From Qipengyuania sp. JC766 (GTDB lineage Bacteria > Pseudomonadota > Alphaproteobacteria > Sphingomonadales > Sphingomonadaceae), in assembly GCF_040717445.1 (NCBI RefSeq), contig NZ_JBFEFL010000001.1, positions 806,001 through 870,000 of the forward strand: a stretch of DNA of 64,000 bases, given 5' to 3'. Position 1 is the first letter of the stretch, and every line of letters starts with the position of its first letter. A model generated the notes under the pieces. The model was not told the origin of the DNA. It saw nothing but the letters and a program-made list of their open reading frames with translations, and ran no database searches. The translations under genes and the position numbers were made by a program. Of the stretch, positions 37,059-46,019 are shown piece by piece.

Positions 37059-38879
37059 TTACAGCCCGTAGGTCATCACGAGGAGGACGGAGAGGGTCAC
37101 CACCATCAGCAGGACCAGCGGTACGCCCGTGCGGACATAGTCCCCGAAGTCGTAGCTGCCCTCCGACATGATGAGCATGTTCGTCTGGTAGGCGATCGGC
37201 GTCGCGTAGCACAGGTTGCAACCGAACAGGACGGCGAGGATCAGCGGTTCCGGCGGCAGGCCGAGCTGCTGGGCGATGCTGAAGGCGATGGGCGTGCCGA
37301 CCGTGGCCGCCGTCGCATTGGATGCAAAGTTCGTGAGCACGGTCACGAACAGCATGATCGCTGCCAGCACCAGTGGCGGATCGAGATATTGGAGGCCGAG
37401 CGACAGGGATTCGCCCAGCCACTGCGCAGCGCCGCTTTCGTCGATGATCCGGCCGATGGCGATACTCGCCGCGATCAGCACGATGACCTGCGCGGACAGC
37501 GCCCGGCCCACCTTGTCGAACCGGACGCAGCCGGTCACGAACATCAGGATGGCTCCCGCAAGCGCGGCGATCGCAATGGGCAGCAGGCCGACCGATGCCA
37601 GCGCCAGCGTGCCGAACATGATCCCGCCGGCCAGAACCGCCTTGGAGCGGCGCGGCAATTCCCGGGCACCTTCCAGCGCGAGCAGGCTGTCCGCGGCCGC
37701 GAAATGGCGCAGGTCGGACGGCAGGCCCATGACGAGCAGCACGTCCCCTTCGGCCATGCGCATGTCGCCCGCCTCACTGAGTGCGGTCCGCTGCCCCATA
37801 AGCCTCTCCGGCCGGTGGATGCCGAGCACCGCGACCCCGTGCAGGTCGGCGATGCCGGATGTCGGCAGGGTCCGGCCGAGCAGGCGGCTGTCAGCGGTGA
37901 CCGTCATTTCGACGATATTAATATCCTCCCGTTGCGCGGCCGATGCGCGTCGTATGCGGTCGAGGACCCAGGTCGGCGCCATTTCGCTGCCGAGGACGCG
38001 CATCGCCTCTTCCAGGCTTTCGTGGGTGCCGGACACACGCAGGCGCTGTTGCGGCTGGAGGACCCCACCCGGACTGTCCACGAATTCGAAATCGTTCGGC
38101 ATGCGCGCCATGATCGCGGCTATGTCCTGTCCGCGCAGGTCGCTGGTGTCCCCGATCCTGAGCCGCGCTTCGAACCGGCGACGGACGGTATCGTCCTCTA
38201 CCCGGTTGTCATGCAGCATTCGCGGCATGACCAGCCACAGATAGGGCAGCGCCACGAGCGAGGCGACCAGCACGATCGGCGTGAAGTGGAACACGCCCAT
38301 TTCGGGCATACCCAGATCCATGGCGATCGCGACCACGAGGATATTGGTCGATGTGCCGACCGTGGTCGCCAGTCCGCCCAGCAGCGAGGCCGCATTGAGC
38401 GGTATGAGCGTCTGCGAGGACGGCAGGGCGCCGCGTTGCGCGAGCGCGGCGAAGATCGGGATCAGCAGCACGAGAACCGGCGTGTTGTTAACGAACATCG
38501 ACAGGACGAACGCGATCAGGAGCGAGATCAGCAGGCCGAGCTGGATATTGATCCGGAACATCTGTTCCAGAAAGCGTGCCGCCGGCTCCAGCGCACCGGT
38601 GACCACCAGCCCCCGGCCCATCACCATCAGCGCGCAGATCGTGATGAGCGCGTAATGGCCGAACCCGCCGAACGCGATTTCAAGGCCCGTCGTGGGGCTC
38701 GTCCCTTCGAGCGGGAAGAAATACAGCCCGACCGCGATTACCGCGATCGTGAGCAGCGAAACGATCTCGATCGAGAGCGTGCCGCGCACGAACCCCACGA
38801 ACATCGCCACCGTGACCAGCATGGCGGCGAGCGCGTGTGGGGAAGGCGGTTCTATCATGGTCTGCCGGACCGTTCCCAT
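37059..38879 (-). CDS. SLC13-type permease with RCK_C (TrkA-C) domains
   Basis: 606 residues. Two hydrophobic halves, with SMFVNNTPVLVLLIPI in the first and NFASNATAATVGTPIAF in the second, flank a central ~200-residue soluble insert with two TrkA-C-like modules (GQDIAAIMARMPNDFEFV... and EMTVTADSRLLGRTLPTSGI...DVLLVMGL). The family transports sulfate, citrate or related anions; the RCK_C modules probably sense a ligand. The substrate is unknown. Confidence 0.87.
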   Translation of the reverse strand: MGTVRQTMIEPPSPHALAAMLVTVAMFVGFVRGTLSIEIVSLLTIAVIAVGLYFFPLEGTSPTTGLEIAFGGFGHYALITICALMVMGRGLVVTGALEPAARFLEQMFRINIQLGLLISLLIAFVLSMFVNNTPVLVLLIPIFAALAQRGALPSSQTLIPLNAASLLGGLATTVGTSTNILVVAIAMDLGMPEMGVFHFTPIVLVASLVALPYLWLVMPRMLHDNRVEDDTVRRRFEARLRIGDTSDLRGQDIAAIMARMPNDFEFVDSPGGVLQPQQRLRVSGTHESLEEAMRVLGSEMAPTWVLDRIRRASAAQREDINIVEMTVTADSRLLGRTLPTSGIADLHGVAVLGIHRPERLMGQRTALSEAGDMRMAEGDVLLVMGLPSDLRHFAAADSLLALEGARELPRRSKAVLAGGIMFGTLALASVGLLPIAIAALAGAILMFVTGCVRFDKVGRALSAQVIVLIAASIAIGRIIDESGAAQWLGESLSLGLQYLDPPLVLAAIMLFVTVLTNFASNATAATVGTPIAFSIAQQLGLPPEPLILAVLFGCNLCYATPIAYQTNMLIMSEGSYDFGDYVRTGVPLVLLMVVTLSVLLVMTYGL

Positions 38880-39010
38880 CGCACCCCGTGCAATTCAAGC
38901 ACTTTCGCCGGACTTGTGCGATGACGCACCAAGCTTTCGCTCGACATTTCGCGTTCCCGGGATGAGACGGACACTCGGGGATCGGCGGGATTTCCCGCGG
39001 GGAGAGAACG

Positions 39011-39808
39011 ATGGTCGAAGGCCGGAAAGCGGACGGCAGTGCGGGCGATGTCGATTACGCGGAGATCGGCGGTACCTACAGCCGCTATCGCCAGCCCGAT
39101 CCGGTGATCGCGGAGCACATCCACCGCGCGCTGGGCGATGCGACGACCGTGCTCAACGTGGGCGCGGGAGCCGGGTCCTACGAACCGACCGACCGGGACG
39201 TGACGGCAGTCGAACCGTCCGCGAGCATGCGGGCCCAGCGCCCGTCTCACCTGGCAAGGGCGATCGACGCGGTCGCCGAGGACCTGCCGTTTCCCGACAA
39301 TAGCTTCGATGCCTCCATGGCCTCGGTGACCGTACACCAGTGGCCGGACCTGGAAGCGGGACTGGCGGAAATGCGCCGGGTGACGCGCGGGCCCGTCGTC
39401 CTGCTGGTGTGCGACCCTGCCCTGATGATGGATTACTGGCTCAGCGACTACATTCCCGAGGTCCGCGAGAACGAGGCGCGCCGGTTCCCGCCAATCGCGC
39501 GGATCGAGGCGGCGCTGGGCGGGCGCGTCACGATCGAACCCGTGCCGGTACCGCTGGATTGCCGGGATGGCTTCAACGAGGCGTATTATGGACGGCCGGA
39601 AGCGTTCCTAAACGAGGATGCGCGGCTGGCCTGCTCGAGCTGGAGCCTCGTACCCAAGTCGGCAATCGAACGGTTCGAGGCGGCGCTGTCGGCCGATCTG
39701 GCGGACGGGACCTGGGATGCGAAATACGGGCACTTGCGCACGCAGCCGTTCTTCGACGGGCCGCTGCGCCTGATCGTCGCGATGCCCGACCAGGCGAAGC
39801 CGGCCTGA
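39011..39808 (+). CDS. Class I SAM-dependent methyltransferase
   Basis: 265 residues. The glycine-rich motif I (TVLNVGAGAGSYE) binds AdoMet, VTAVEPSASM is the acidic loop, and DLPFPDNSFDASMASVTVHQW is motif IV/V as in the UbiE-like Methyltransf_11 group. The substrate is unknown. The gene is divergent from the SLC13 permease and ends 3 bp before tRNA-Leu on the other strand. Confidence 0.85.
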   Translation: MVEGRKADGSAGDVDYAEIGGTYSRYRQPDPVIAEHIHRALGDATTVLNVGAGAGSYEPTDRDVTAVEPSASMRAQRPSHLARAIDAVAEDLPFPDNSFDASMASVTVHQWPDLEAGLAEMRRVTRGPVVLLVCDPALMMDYWLSDYIPEVRENEARRFPPIARIEAALGGRVTIEPVPVPLDCRDGFNEAYYGRPEAFLNEDARLACSSWSLVPKSAIERFEAALSADLADGTWDAKYGHLRTQPFFDGPLRLIVAMPDQAKPA

Positions 39809-39811
39809 TTC

Positions 39812-39896
39812 TGGTGCCCCTGGCCCGACTCGAACGGGCACTCCCGAAGGAAAGCGATTTTGAGTCGCTCGCGTCTACCAATTCCACCACAGGGGC
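39812..39896 (-). tRNA. tRNA-Leu (anticodon CAA)
   Basis: 85 nt with acceptor arms GCCCCTG/CAGGGGC, discriminator A and an encoded CCA. The anticodon stem AGCGA/TCGCT holds loop CTCAAAA, giving anticodon CAA (reads UUG). The long variable arm (class II) and TTCGAGT T-loop confirm tRNA-Leu. Confidence 0.97.
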
Positions 39897-39965
39897 GCCC
39901 CGTGCAGGAAGCGGGCGGATAGCCGCGCCGGGGCGCGGCCGCAAGCCGCTGTTCTGCAGAAGGCC

Positions 39966-40784
39966 TTATCGAAGCGCGCCGGCCAGCAGCTTGTGCAAGC
40001 GGGAATGCAGCGCATCGTTGGCGGCCAGGATCTGTGTGGAATGGATCGGCTGCGAACGGCCGCGGAAATCGCTGACGAAACCGCCGGCCTCGCGCACGAT
40101 CAGGCAGCCTGCGGCGGTGTCCCAGTCGTTGAGGCCGCTTTCCCAGAAGCCGTCGTATCGGCCCGCGGCCAGCCAGGCCAGATCGAGCGAGGCGGCGCCG
40201 AAGCGGCGGATGCCGGCGACCTGCGGCCCGATGGCGGCGAAGATGCGCGTCCATTCCTGGAAATCGCCATGGCCGGCGAACGGGACGCCGGTGCTGATGA
40301 GCGCTTCCTGCAGGCGCGAGCGCGCCGAAACGCGCAGGCGACCGTCATGGAGCCACGCCCCGCGCGATTTCTCCGCCCAGAAGGTCTCGTCCGTGATCGG
40401 CTGGTAGATGACGCCTGCCGTCACTTCGCCCCAGCCACCGCCGCCGGGCTTGGGTTCCTGCACCGCGATGCTGATCGCGAAATGCGGGATGCCGTGGAGG
40501 AAGTTGCTGGTCCCGTCGAGCGGGTCGATGATCCAGCGCGGCTTGTCCGGATCGCCTTCGATGATGCCCGCTTCTTCCAGCACGAAGCCCCAGTCGGGCC
40601 GCGCCTTGAGCAGTTCGTCATAGAGCGTGCGTTCGGAGTTCTGGTCCGCCTTGGACACGAAATCGGCAGGGCCCTTGCGGCTCACCTGCAAGTGCTCGAT
40701 CTCGCCGAAATCGCGGCGCAGGCGTCCGCCCGCCTTGCGCGCGGCGCGTTCCATCACGCGGATCAGGCCGGTAATCGTTGCCAT
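39966..40784 (-). CDS. Inositol monophosphatase family protein
   Basis: 272 residues of the lithium-sensitive phosphatase fold: metal site DFVSKADQNSE, EEAG, WIIDPLDGTSNFLHGIPHFAISIA and the C-terminal LNDWDTAAGCLIVREAGG. It may act as inositol-1-phosphatase (SuhB-like) or on another small phosphate ester. It is transcribed towards tRNA-Leu and lies 85 bp downstream of the efp stop on the efp side. Confidence 0.92.
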   Translation of the reverse strand: MATITGLIRVMERAARKAGGRLRRDFGEIEHLQVSRKGPADFVSKADQNSERTLYDELLKARPDWGFVLEEAGIIEGDPDKPRWIIDPLDGTSNFLHGIPHFAISIAVQEPKPGGGGWGEVTAGVIYQPITDETFWAEKSRGAWLHDGRLRVSARSRLQEALISTGVPFAGHGDFQEWTRIFAAIGPQVAGIRRFGAASLDLAWLAAGRYDGFWESGLNDWDTAAGCLIVREAGGFVSDFRGRSQPIHSTQILAANDALHSRLHKLLAGALR

Positions 40785-40869
40785 AGAGGTCTTTCCGTTC
40801 AGCCCGGCACGAACCGGATCGTTCGCGCGGGGTCAGTTCAATTGTCTCCGCGCCGGCGGCGGAAGAGGC

Positions 40870-41433
40870 CTATCCGGCCTTCCCGACATAGCTGCGTTCG
40901 TACACGTCGACGATGATCCGCGTGCCGCTTTCGATATGCGGCGGGACCATGACGCGCACGCCGTTGTCGAGCACTGCGGGCTTGTAGCTGGACGAGGCGG
41001 TCTGCCCCTTCACGACGGCGTCGGCCTCGACGATTTCGGCTTCCACCTGGTCCGGCAGCGCGACGCTGATCGGCTTCTCGTCGTACATTTCGAGCGTGAC
41101 GGTCATGCCGTCCTGCAGGAACGGGCGCGCATCGCCAAGCAGGTCCGAAGGCAGGTTGATCTGCTCGTAGGTTTCCTGGTCCATGAACACCAGCATGTCG
41201 CCGTCTTCGTAGAGGAACTGGTATTCCTTGGTGTCGAGACGCACGCGCTCGACATTGTCGGCGCTGCGGAAACGCACGTTTGTCTTGCGCCCGTCGATCA
41301 GGTTCTTCATCTCGACCTGCATGTAGGCGCCGCCCTTGCCCGGCTGCGTGTGTTGAATCTTGGCGACTTTCCAGATGCCGCCTTCGTATTCGAGGATATT
41401 GCCGGGACGAATGTCCACGCCGCTGATTTTCAT
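40870..41433 (-). CDS. efp: Elongation factor P
   Basis: 187 residues with the standard three beta-barrel domains. The domain I loop [12 protein letters not shown] carries Lys33, the position modified by EpmA/EpmB in species that have them; here it is lysine, not arginine. EF-P rescues ribosomes stalled at polyproline. ATG at 41433 gives the classic [18 protein letters not shown] start. Confidence 0.96.
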   Translation of the reverse strand: MKISGVDIRPGNILEYEGGIWKVAKIQHTQPGKGGAYMQVEMKNLIDGRKTNVRFRSADNVERVRLDTKEYQFLYEDGDMLVFMDQETYEQINLPSDLLGDARPFLQDGMTVTLEMYDEKPISVALPDQVEAEIVEADAVVKGQTASSSYKPAVLDNGVRVMVPPHIESGTRIIVDVYERSYVGKAG

Positions 41434-41564
41434 GAAATGTGCCTTCGCTTGCCGCGCCGCATGAACCGTTGGCTGCGCGCTTCGGGCAGCGCGTCTAACG
41501 CACGCTTCATGTCCCCGCAAGGCGGGAGGTGGTATTGCAAAGCATACGAGAAACGGGGCTTACG

Positions 41565-41924
41565 ATGAACAACCAGATCAAGACAATCGGCGCGGCGATC
41601 GCGCTGGCGGGACTGGGGATCGCCCCCGGCGCCGGAGCGCAGGGCAAGCTCAGCACCTTGCCGCAGGGTACCTATACCTGTTCCATGCCGGGTAACGCGG
41701 CCAGCGCAGCCTGGCGCGAAATTCCGGGGCGTACCTTCACCATCGCCAATTCCTCGACCTACAGCACGGCCGACGGCGCAGGGACCTACCTGCTGTCCGG
41801 CTCCACGGTACGCTTCACCCGCGGGCCGATGAAGGGGATGCAGTTCAAACTGACAGGCACCAGCACACTCGTGCTGCTCGAGGACGACGGGTCGGCATCC
41901 AAGGTCCGCTGCGTCAGGGGTTAG
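41565..41924 (+). CDS. Small secreted protein next to efp
   Basis: 119 residues. A signal peptide (AIALAGLGIAPGAGAQG) is followed by a mature beta-rich domain with two cysteines (YTCSMPG and VRCVRG) that could form one disulfide. It is not an EF-P homologue despite adjacency. ATG at 41565 is preferred to 41529 because it starts a normal signal peptide. It is divergent from efp and overlaps the convergent M23 gene by 11 nt. Confidence 0.68.
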   Translation: MNNQIKTIGAAIALAGLGIAPGAGAQGKLSTLPQGTYTCSMPGNAASAAWREIPGRTFTIANSSTYSTADGAGTYLLSGSTVRFTRGPMKGMQFKLTGTSTLVLLEDDGSASKVRCVRG

Positions 41925-42576
41925 GCGCCGTCTCGCCTGTCAAAAGCGGATAGGGGTTCACTACCCTTCCCTCGTCATACCAGTCGGCTTGCGGGCTTAC
42001 GCGCTTGATCGCGAAATGAAGATGCGGCGCCTCTGGCGCGGCGTTGCCGGTGGATCCGACCGTGCCCAGACGCTCGCCCTCGGCCACGCGGTCCCCTTCC
42101 GCAAGGCCGGGCGCATAGGACTGCAAGTGCGCGTAGTAGTGGATCGTCCGGCGGTCGGGGGATCGCACGTAGATCGTGCGACCGCCATCATCCGACAGGA
42201 AGATCTGTTCCACGGTGCCGGGGGCTGCCGCCACGACCGGCGTGCCGGCCTCTGCCATGATGTCGATCGCCTGGTGCGTGCGATGCCCGTCACCCCGCGC
42301 GTCCTCGAAGCTGTCGGACAGGCTGTCACGCGCGACCCCCGCTACCGGCACGAGGAGTAATCCGCCTGCCGGTCGCGCAGGCCCATCCACGCTTGCGGAT
42401 GCAGAGATTTCTTCCGCAGCAGGCGAAGCGGATGACGCGACGGGCGCTTCCGGCGCCGCATCTTCCGCCCCCTCGCTCGAACTGAGGTCCAGCAAGCCGC
42501 CGGTCGCAAGGAACCACGCCGCCGACGTGACCCCTGCGGTCAGCACGATCGTCAGCAGGCGGTCTGCGGTACCCAT
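41914..42576 (-). CDS. M23-family metallopeptidase, membrane-anchored
   Basis: 220 residues. An N-terminal hydrophobic helix (LTIVLTAGVTSAAWFLATGG), a Ser/Ala/Glu-rich linker and a LytM domain with the metal ligands HQAIDIMA (HxxxD) and HLHFAI (HxH) are seen. M23 enzymes cleave peptidoglycan cross-links. It lies 18 nt after the L,D-transpeptidase gene on the same strand, so both act on the cell wall together. Confidence 0.9.
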   Translation of the reverse strand: MGTADRLLTIVLTAGVTSAAWFLATGGLLDLSSSEGAEDAAPEAPVASSASPAAEEISASASVDGPARPAGGLLLVPVAGVARDSLSDSFEDARGDGHRTHQAIDIMAEAGTPVVAAAPGTVEQIFLSDDGGRTIYVRSPDRRTIHYYAHLQSYAPGLAEGDRVAEGERLGTVGSTGNAAPEAPHLHFAIKRVSPQADWYDEGRVVNPYPLLTGETAPNP

Positions 42577-42594
42577 CGGTTTCCTGCCGCTCCG

Positions 42595-43812
42595 TCAGGC
42601 TTCGAAAACGACTTCGGTTTCGCTGTCGACCATCTGGCTGAGCCGCGCCGCGTCCCAGTTGGTGAGCCGGACGCAACCGCTGCTCTGAGCGCGCCCGATC
42701 GTTTCGGGGTCCGGCGTGCCGTGAATGCCGTAATGTTCCTTCGACAAATCGATCCAGACCACCCCGACCGGGCTGTTGGGACCCGGCGGCAGGGTATAGA
42801 CCTCGCCGCTACCCTTCCCCAGCACTTCGGGGTCGTACTGGTAGTCCGGATTATATGCTTCGCCCACGATGTCCCAGTTGCCGATGGGCAGCGGAAACTG
42901 GCTCGACCCCGAGCTGACCGAGAACAGGGCGACCAGCTTCTCGCCCGAATAGGCCTTCAGCGTCTTGCCGGCCTTGCTGACGACGATGCGATCGACCTGC
43001 GGCTGCTCCGTCCCCACGCCAAGGCTGGCCAGCGTCCGCTGCCAGTCGCGGTCCTGGAGAGCGCCTGGCTCGATCCGGTCCGCGCCGATATTGGGAACCC
43101 TGATCTGCTGGCCTGCGCGAAAGATCGAACTGGATGCGCCGCTCGTGTCGGTGCCCGTCGAACTGGGCGAAGGAGACGGACTTGCCGCTGCCGATGCAGC
43201 GCCTGCCATTCCGGCAGGCTTTCCACCCGGATTGAGCGCCTGCAGGACCTCGATCGTCGTGTGGAAACGCTCCGCCACTTTCTCGTCCAGCGAGGTGTAG
43301 CCGAGACTGTCCAGCTCGGCCTGCGCCTCGGCGCTTTCCGGCATGTCGGTGTAGTCCACCCGGCCCCAGCTTTCCGGTATCGTCACCACACGCGTTGCCG
43401 GGATGCGATCCCACTGGGCCAGCGCCTGCCGCGTGGCATCGTCGAGTTCGCCCGAGGTTTTGAGCTCGTTGGCTTCCTGAAAGCCCATGAGTGCGTTCTT
43501 CGTGCTCATGCCCATCTTCCCGTCGATCACGCCCGGGCCGAAACCCTGCCGGTCCAGCACGACCTGCGCCTGCATCACGGGCCTGTCTTCGGGGTCGGCA
43601 ATCGTATCACGGCGGTCCGCGGCGCTCGCATCGTCGCTGGATGCCATCGAGTCGGCCAGATTGTCGTCGCTATAAGTGTCGTATCCGTAATCTTCCCCCT
43701 GTTCGGCCGGGGCCTGCGCCTGGGTCGACTGGTCTTCCTGATCGGCATCGGTGCCGTTGAAACCGCAGGCGGCCAGCGCGAAGATCGAGCTGAGAACGAG
43801 AATTCGGCGCAT
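42595..43812 (-). CDS. L,D-transpeptidase with peptidoglycan-binding domain, lipoprotein
   Basis: 405 residues. A lipoprotein signal (ILVLSSIFALAACGF) precedes a peptidoglycan-binding domain (~80-125, VLDRQGFGPGVIDGKMG), a LysM-like segment (~190-250) split by a Ser/Pro linker, and a YkuD catalytic domain with HGTPDPETIGRAQSSGCVRLTNWD (catalytic Cys in SGCVR). It cross-links peptidoglycan or anchors proteins to it. Confidence 0.92.
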   Translation of the reverse strand: MRRILVLSSIFALAACGFNGTDADQEDQSTQAQAPAEQGEDYGYDTYSDDNLADSMASSDDASAADRRDTIADPEDRPVMQAQVVLDRQGFGPGVIDGKMGMSTKNALMGFQEANELKTSGELDDATRQALAQWDRIPATRVVTIPESWGRVDYTDMPESAEAQAELDSLGYTSLDEKVAERFHTTIEVLQALNPGGKPAGMAGAASAAASPSPSPSSTGTDTSGASSSIFRAGQQIRVPNIGADRIEPGALQDRDWQRTLASLGVGTEQPQVDRIVVSKAGKTLKAYSGEKLVALFSVSSGSSQFPLPIGNWDIVGEAYNPDYQYDPEVLGKGSGEVYTLPPGPNSPVGVVWIDLSKEHYGIHGTPDPETIGRAQSSGCVRLTNWDAARLSQMVDSETEVVFEA

Positions 43813-43860
43813 TGAGGAAACTCCGGAAACGGGGCTTCAGCGCCCCTTCCGGCATTCAAC

Positions 43861-44499
43861 TCACCGGCGGCGAAGAATATCCGCAAAAGCGGCGACGACT
43901 TCCGCCTCGTCGCCGTTCCAGACCGAACCCGAAACGGCGAGGAAGTCCGCCCCTGCCTTTACCAGCGGCGTAGCGTTCTGCGGCGTGATGCCTCCGATCG
44001 CCACGCAGGGTATCTCGAAGATTTCCGACCACCATTCCAGCATCTCCGGTTCGGGCCGGTGTTCCGATTCCTTGGTGGTACTAGGAAAGAATGCACCGAA
44101 GGCCACGTAATCGGCCCCTGCCTCTCCCGCTTCCATGGCAAGGTGGCGCGATGCATGGCAGGTCACCCCGATCTGCGCTTCCCGGCCGAGCTCTTCGCGC
44201 GCTTCCCGCGGATCGCCGTCCCGCTGTCCGAGGTGGACGCCGTCCGCGCCGAGCCGCTTGGCAAGCGCGACACTGTCGTTGACGATGAATGCGACCTCGC
44301 GCTCGCGGCAGATGGCGAGCAGCGGTTCGGCGAGCCGCGCAGCCTCGTGCTGGTCGATATCCTTCACCCTGAACTGGAAGGCGGCGACCGGATTGTCCGC
44401 CCCCAGCGCAACGAGCGCATTCGCCAGGCGAGCGGCGAAGCCTTCGTCGATGGTCGGGGGCGAAATGAGATAGAGCTGGCAGGGCGGGTTTTCTTGCAT
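43861..44499 (-). CDS. thiE: Thiamine phosphate synthase
   Basis: A 212-residue TIM barrel joining HMP-PP and thiazole phosphate into thiamine phosphate. Seen are FQFRVKD, FIVNDSVALAKRLGADGVHLGQRD, IGVTCHA and the phosphate-binding AIGGITPQNATPLVKAGADFLAVSG. No other thi gene is adjacent and no TPP riboswitch is evident in the 85-bp upstream gap. Confidence 0.94.
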   Translation of the reverse strand: MQENPPCQLYLISPPTIDEGFAARLANALVALGADNPVAAFQFRVKDIDQHEAARLAEPLLAICREREVAFIVNDSVALAKRLGADGVHLGQRDGDPREAREELGREAQIGVTCHASRHLAMEAGEAGADYVAFGAFFPSTTKESEHRPEPEMLEWWSEIFEIPCVAIGGITPQNATPLVKAGADFLAVSGSVWNGDEAEVVAAFADILRRR

Positions 44500-44584
44500 G
44501 GCGGCGCTCTATCGCCAGACGTCGCCCGCGCCAAGCGGGCCGCATTCAGCATCGCGAAAGCGGGCGGAGCGCCAGACTTCGCCG

Positions 44585-44980
44585 ATGAAGAACACGATCC
44601 TCGCCTTGGCCGCTTTCTCGCTCGTCTCTGGATGCGCCGTCATCCCCGACGCTCCGAATGTCGATGGCAATGTCGCACCGGCGGGCTACCGGGTCTCGCT
44701 CGACCGGCCCGTCGCCGTGGGAGACGTAGTCGTCACGCCGAAGCGTGTGGTGGAAGACAGCCGCTGCGCCCAGAATGCGCGTTGCGTATGGGCCGGCCGG
44801 GTGATCGTGGAGACCCGTATCGACGGTGCGGGATGGCGGGATACGGCGAACATCGCGCTGGGCGAAACCTTCGCCACCCACGGACACGTAATCCGCCTGG
44901 CGTCCGTTTCTCCGGAAAAGACGGCCGGAGAGGAAACCGCCCCCGGCCGGTACTATTTCACCTACGAGGACGCGCGCTAG
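44585..44980 (+). CDS. Small lipoprotein of unknown function
   Basis: 131 residues. Lipobox LVSGC at residues ~14-18 makes Cys18 the lipidation site. The mature part contains the pattern SRCAQNARCVWAGRVIVETRI, which I have seen in small alphaproteobacterial lipoproteins, and probably forms a beta-sandwich. ATG at 44585 gives the signal sequence. It is divergent from thiE. Confidence 0.72.
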   Translation: MKNTILALAAFSLVSGCAVIPDAPNVDGNVAPAGYRVSLDRPVAVGDVVVTPKRVVEDSRCAQNARCVWAGRVIVETRIDGAGWRDTANIALGETFATHGHVIRLASVSPEKTAGEETAPGRYYFTYEDAR

Positions 44981-45000
44981 CCAGCTAGGGCTGGCGCGCG
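44973..45000. terminator. Hairpin between convergent genes, possible terminator
   Basis: GCCAG/CTGGC (44980-44984/44991-44995) and outer CGCGC/GCGCG (44973-44977/44996-45000) pair, with a TA bulge and loop CTAGGG. There is no T run on either side. It sits in the 21-bp gap between the lipoprotein and aldolase stops. Confidence 0.4.
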
Positions 45001-45001
45001 G

Positions 45002-45892
45002 TCAGGCAACGCTTGCCGCGTAGATTTCGTCGATGGCGCTCTCCAGCGCATCGTCGAACCGCGCGTCGTCCATATCCTTGCGCAGTTCTTCCAGCAGGGC
45101 ACGGCTGAAGCTCGCGATCATGCCCTCGTTCTTCGCGAGCTCGGCGACCGCTTCCCCGCGCGAATAGCCACCGGACAGGGCGACGACGCGCAGCACCTTG
45201 GGATGCTGCGTCAGAGGGCGGTACAGGTTCGGCTCGCTCGGAATGGTCAGCTTCCACATGACCTGCTGCCCTTCGGGAACCCGTTCCAGCTGGTCGAGCG
45301 CTTCCGACAGGACCAGCGCCTCGGCTTGCGCCCGGCTCTCGCTCTTCAGGCTGACTTCCGGCTCGAGGATCGGCACGAGACCGTTGGAAAGGATTTGCAG
45401 GCCGAAATCCATCTGCTGCGAGATATTTGCCGCGATGCCCGTGCGGTCGGCCTCGTGAATGACCGATCGCATCTTCGTGCCGAAAACGCCCAGTTCGCGC
45501 GCGCGTGCGCAGATGGCATCCAGTTCGGGCATCGGCTTCATCAGCTGCACGCCGTTGTCCGTATCGTGCATCCCCTTGTCGACCTTCAGGAACGGGACGA
45601 TACCCTTTCCTCGCAGGCGTTCGGGGATCGGCATTCCGTCCGCGTTGCAACCTTCCATGGTCTTTTCGAACAGGATCGCGCCGACGACCTTGTCCCCGGT
45701 GAAGCTGGGGCTCTCCACGATCCGGCAGCGCATTTCATGGATCCTGGCGAACATCTCCTCGTCGCCCTCCCATTCGCTGTCCGCGACGCCGTATCCCTGC
45801 AAGGCCTTGGGCGTCGAACCGCCCGACTGGTCCAGCGCTGCGATGAAACCGCGTCCGTCGGCCAGCTTGGCCCTCATTGCCTCGAAATCCAT
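45002..45892 (-). CDS. Class I fructose-bisphosphate aldolase
   Basis: A 296-residue Schiff-base aldolase: AALDQSGGSTPKALQGYG, VPFLKVDKGM, VPILEPEV, the Schiff-base lysine in WKLTIPS, and the phosphate loop ALSGGYSRGEAV. It interconverts fructose-1,6-bisphosphate with DHAP and glyceraldehyde-3-phosphate. It lies near tkt-gap-pgk but is separated from them by the flavodoxin gene on the other strand. Confidence 0.94.
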   Translation of the reverse strand: MDFEAMRAKLADGRGFIAALDQSGGSTPKALQGYGVADSEWEGDEEMFARIHEMRCRIVESPSFTGDKVVGAILFEKTMEGCNADGMPIPERLRGKGIVPFLKVDKGMHDTDNGVQLMKPMPELDAICARARELGVFGTKMRSVIHEADRTGIAANISQQMDFGLQILSNGLVPILEPEVSLKSESRAQAEALVLSEALDQLERVPEGQQVMWKLTIPSEPNLYRPLTQHPKVLRVVALSGGYSRGEAVAELAKNEGMIASFSRALLEELRKDMDDARFDDALESAIDEIYAASVA

Positions 45893-46019
45893 GGGTAATC
45901 CTTGTTGCGTGCATTCGTATGCGCGTAGCGCTTAGTCAGGCTGCCCCGGCGGGGCAACAGCGCGTGGTAACCTTTCCCGCACCGGGACGTTCGGAAAGCG
46001 TACGCGAAGGGAGACACAC

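Noticed and set aside
36922-37422. Long N-terminal extension of the M20 amidohydrolase
   Set aside because: It reads antisense-like filler under the permease gene; ATG at 36921 starts a convincing signal peptide.
36783-38924. A 713-codon plus-strand frame opposite the SLC13/RCK permease
   Set aside because: The minus-strand product is a clear membrane transporter; the plus product is His/Arg/Asp-rich with no fold.
44500-44584. Possible TPP riboswitch before thiE
   Set aside because: The gap is only 85 bp and lacks the conserved CUGAGA and GAUGAG-type cores.
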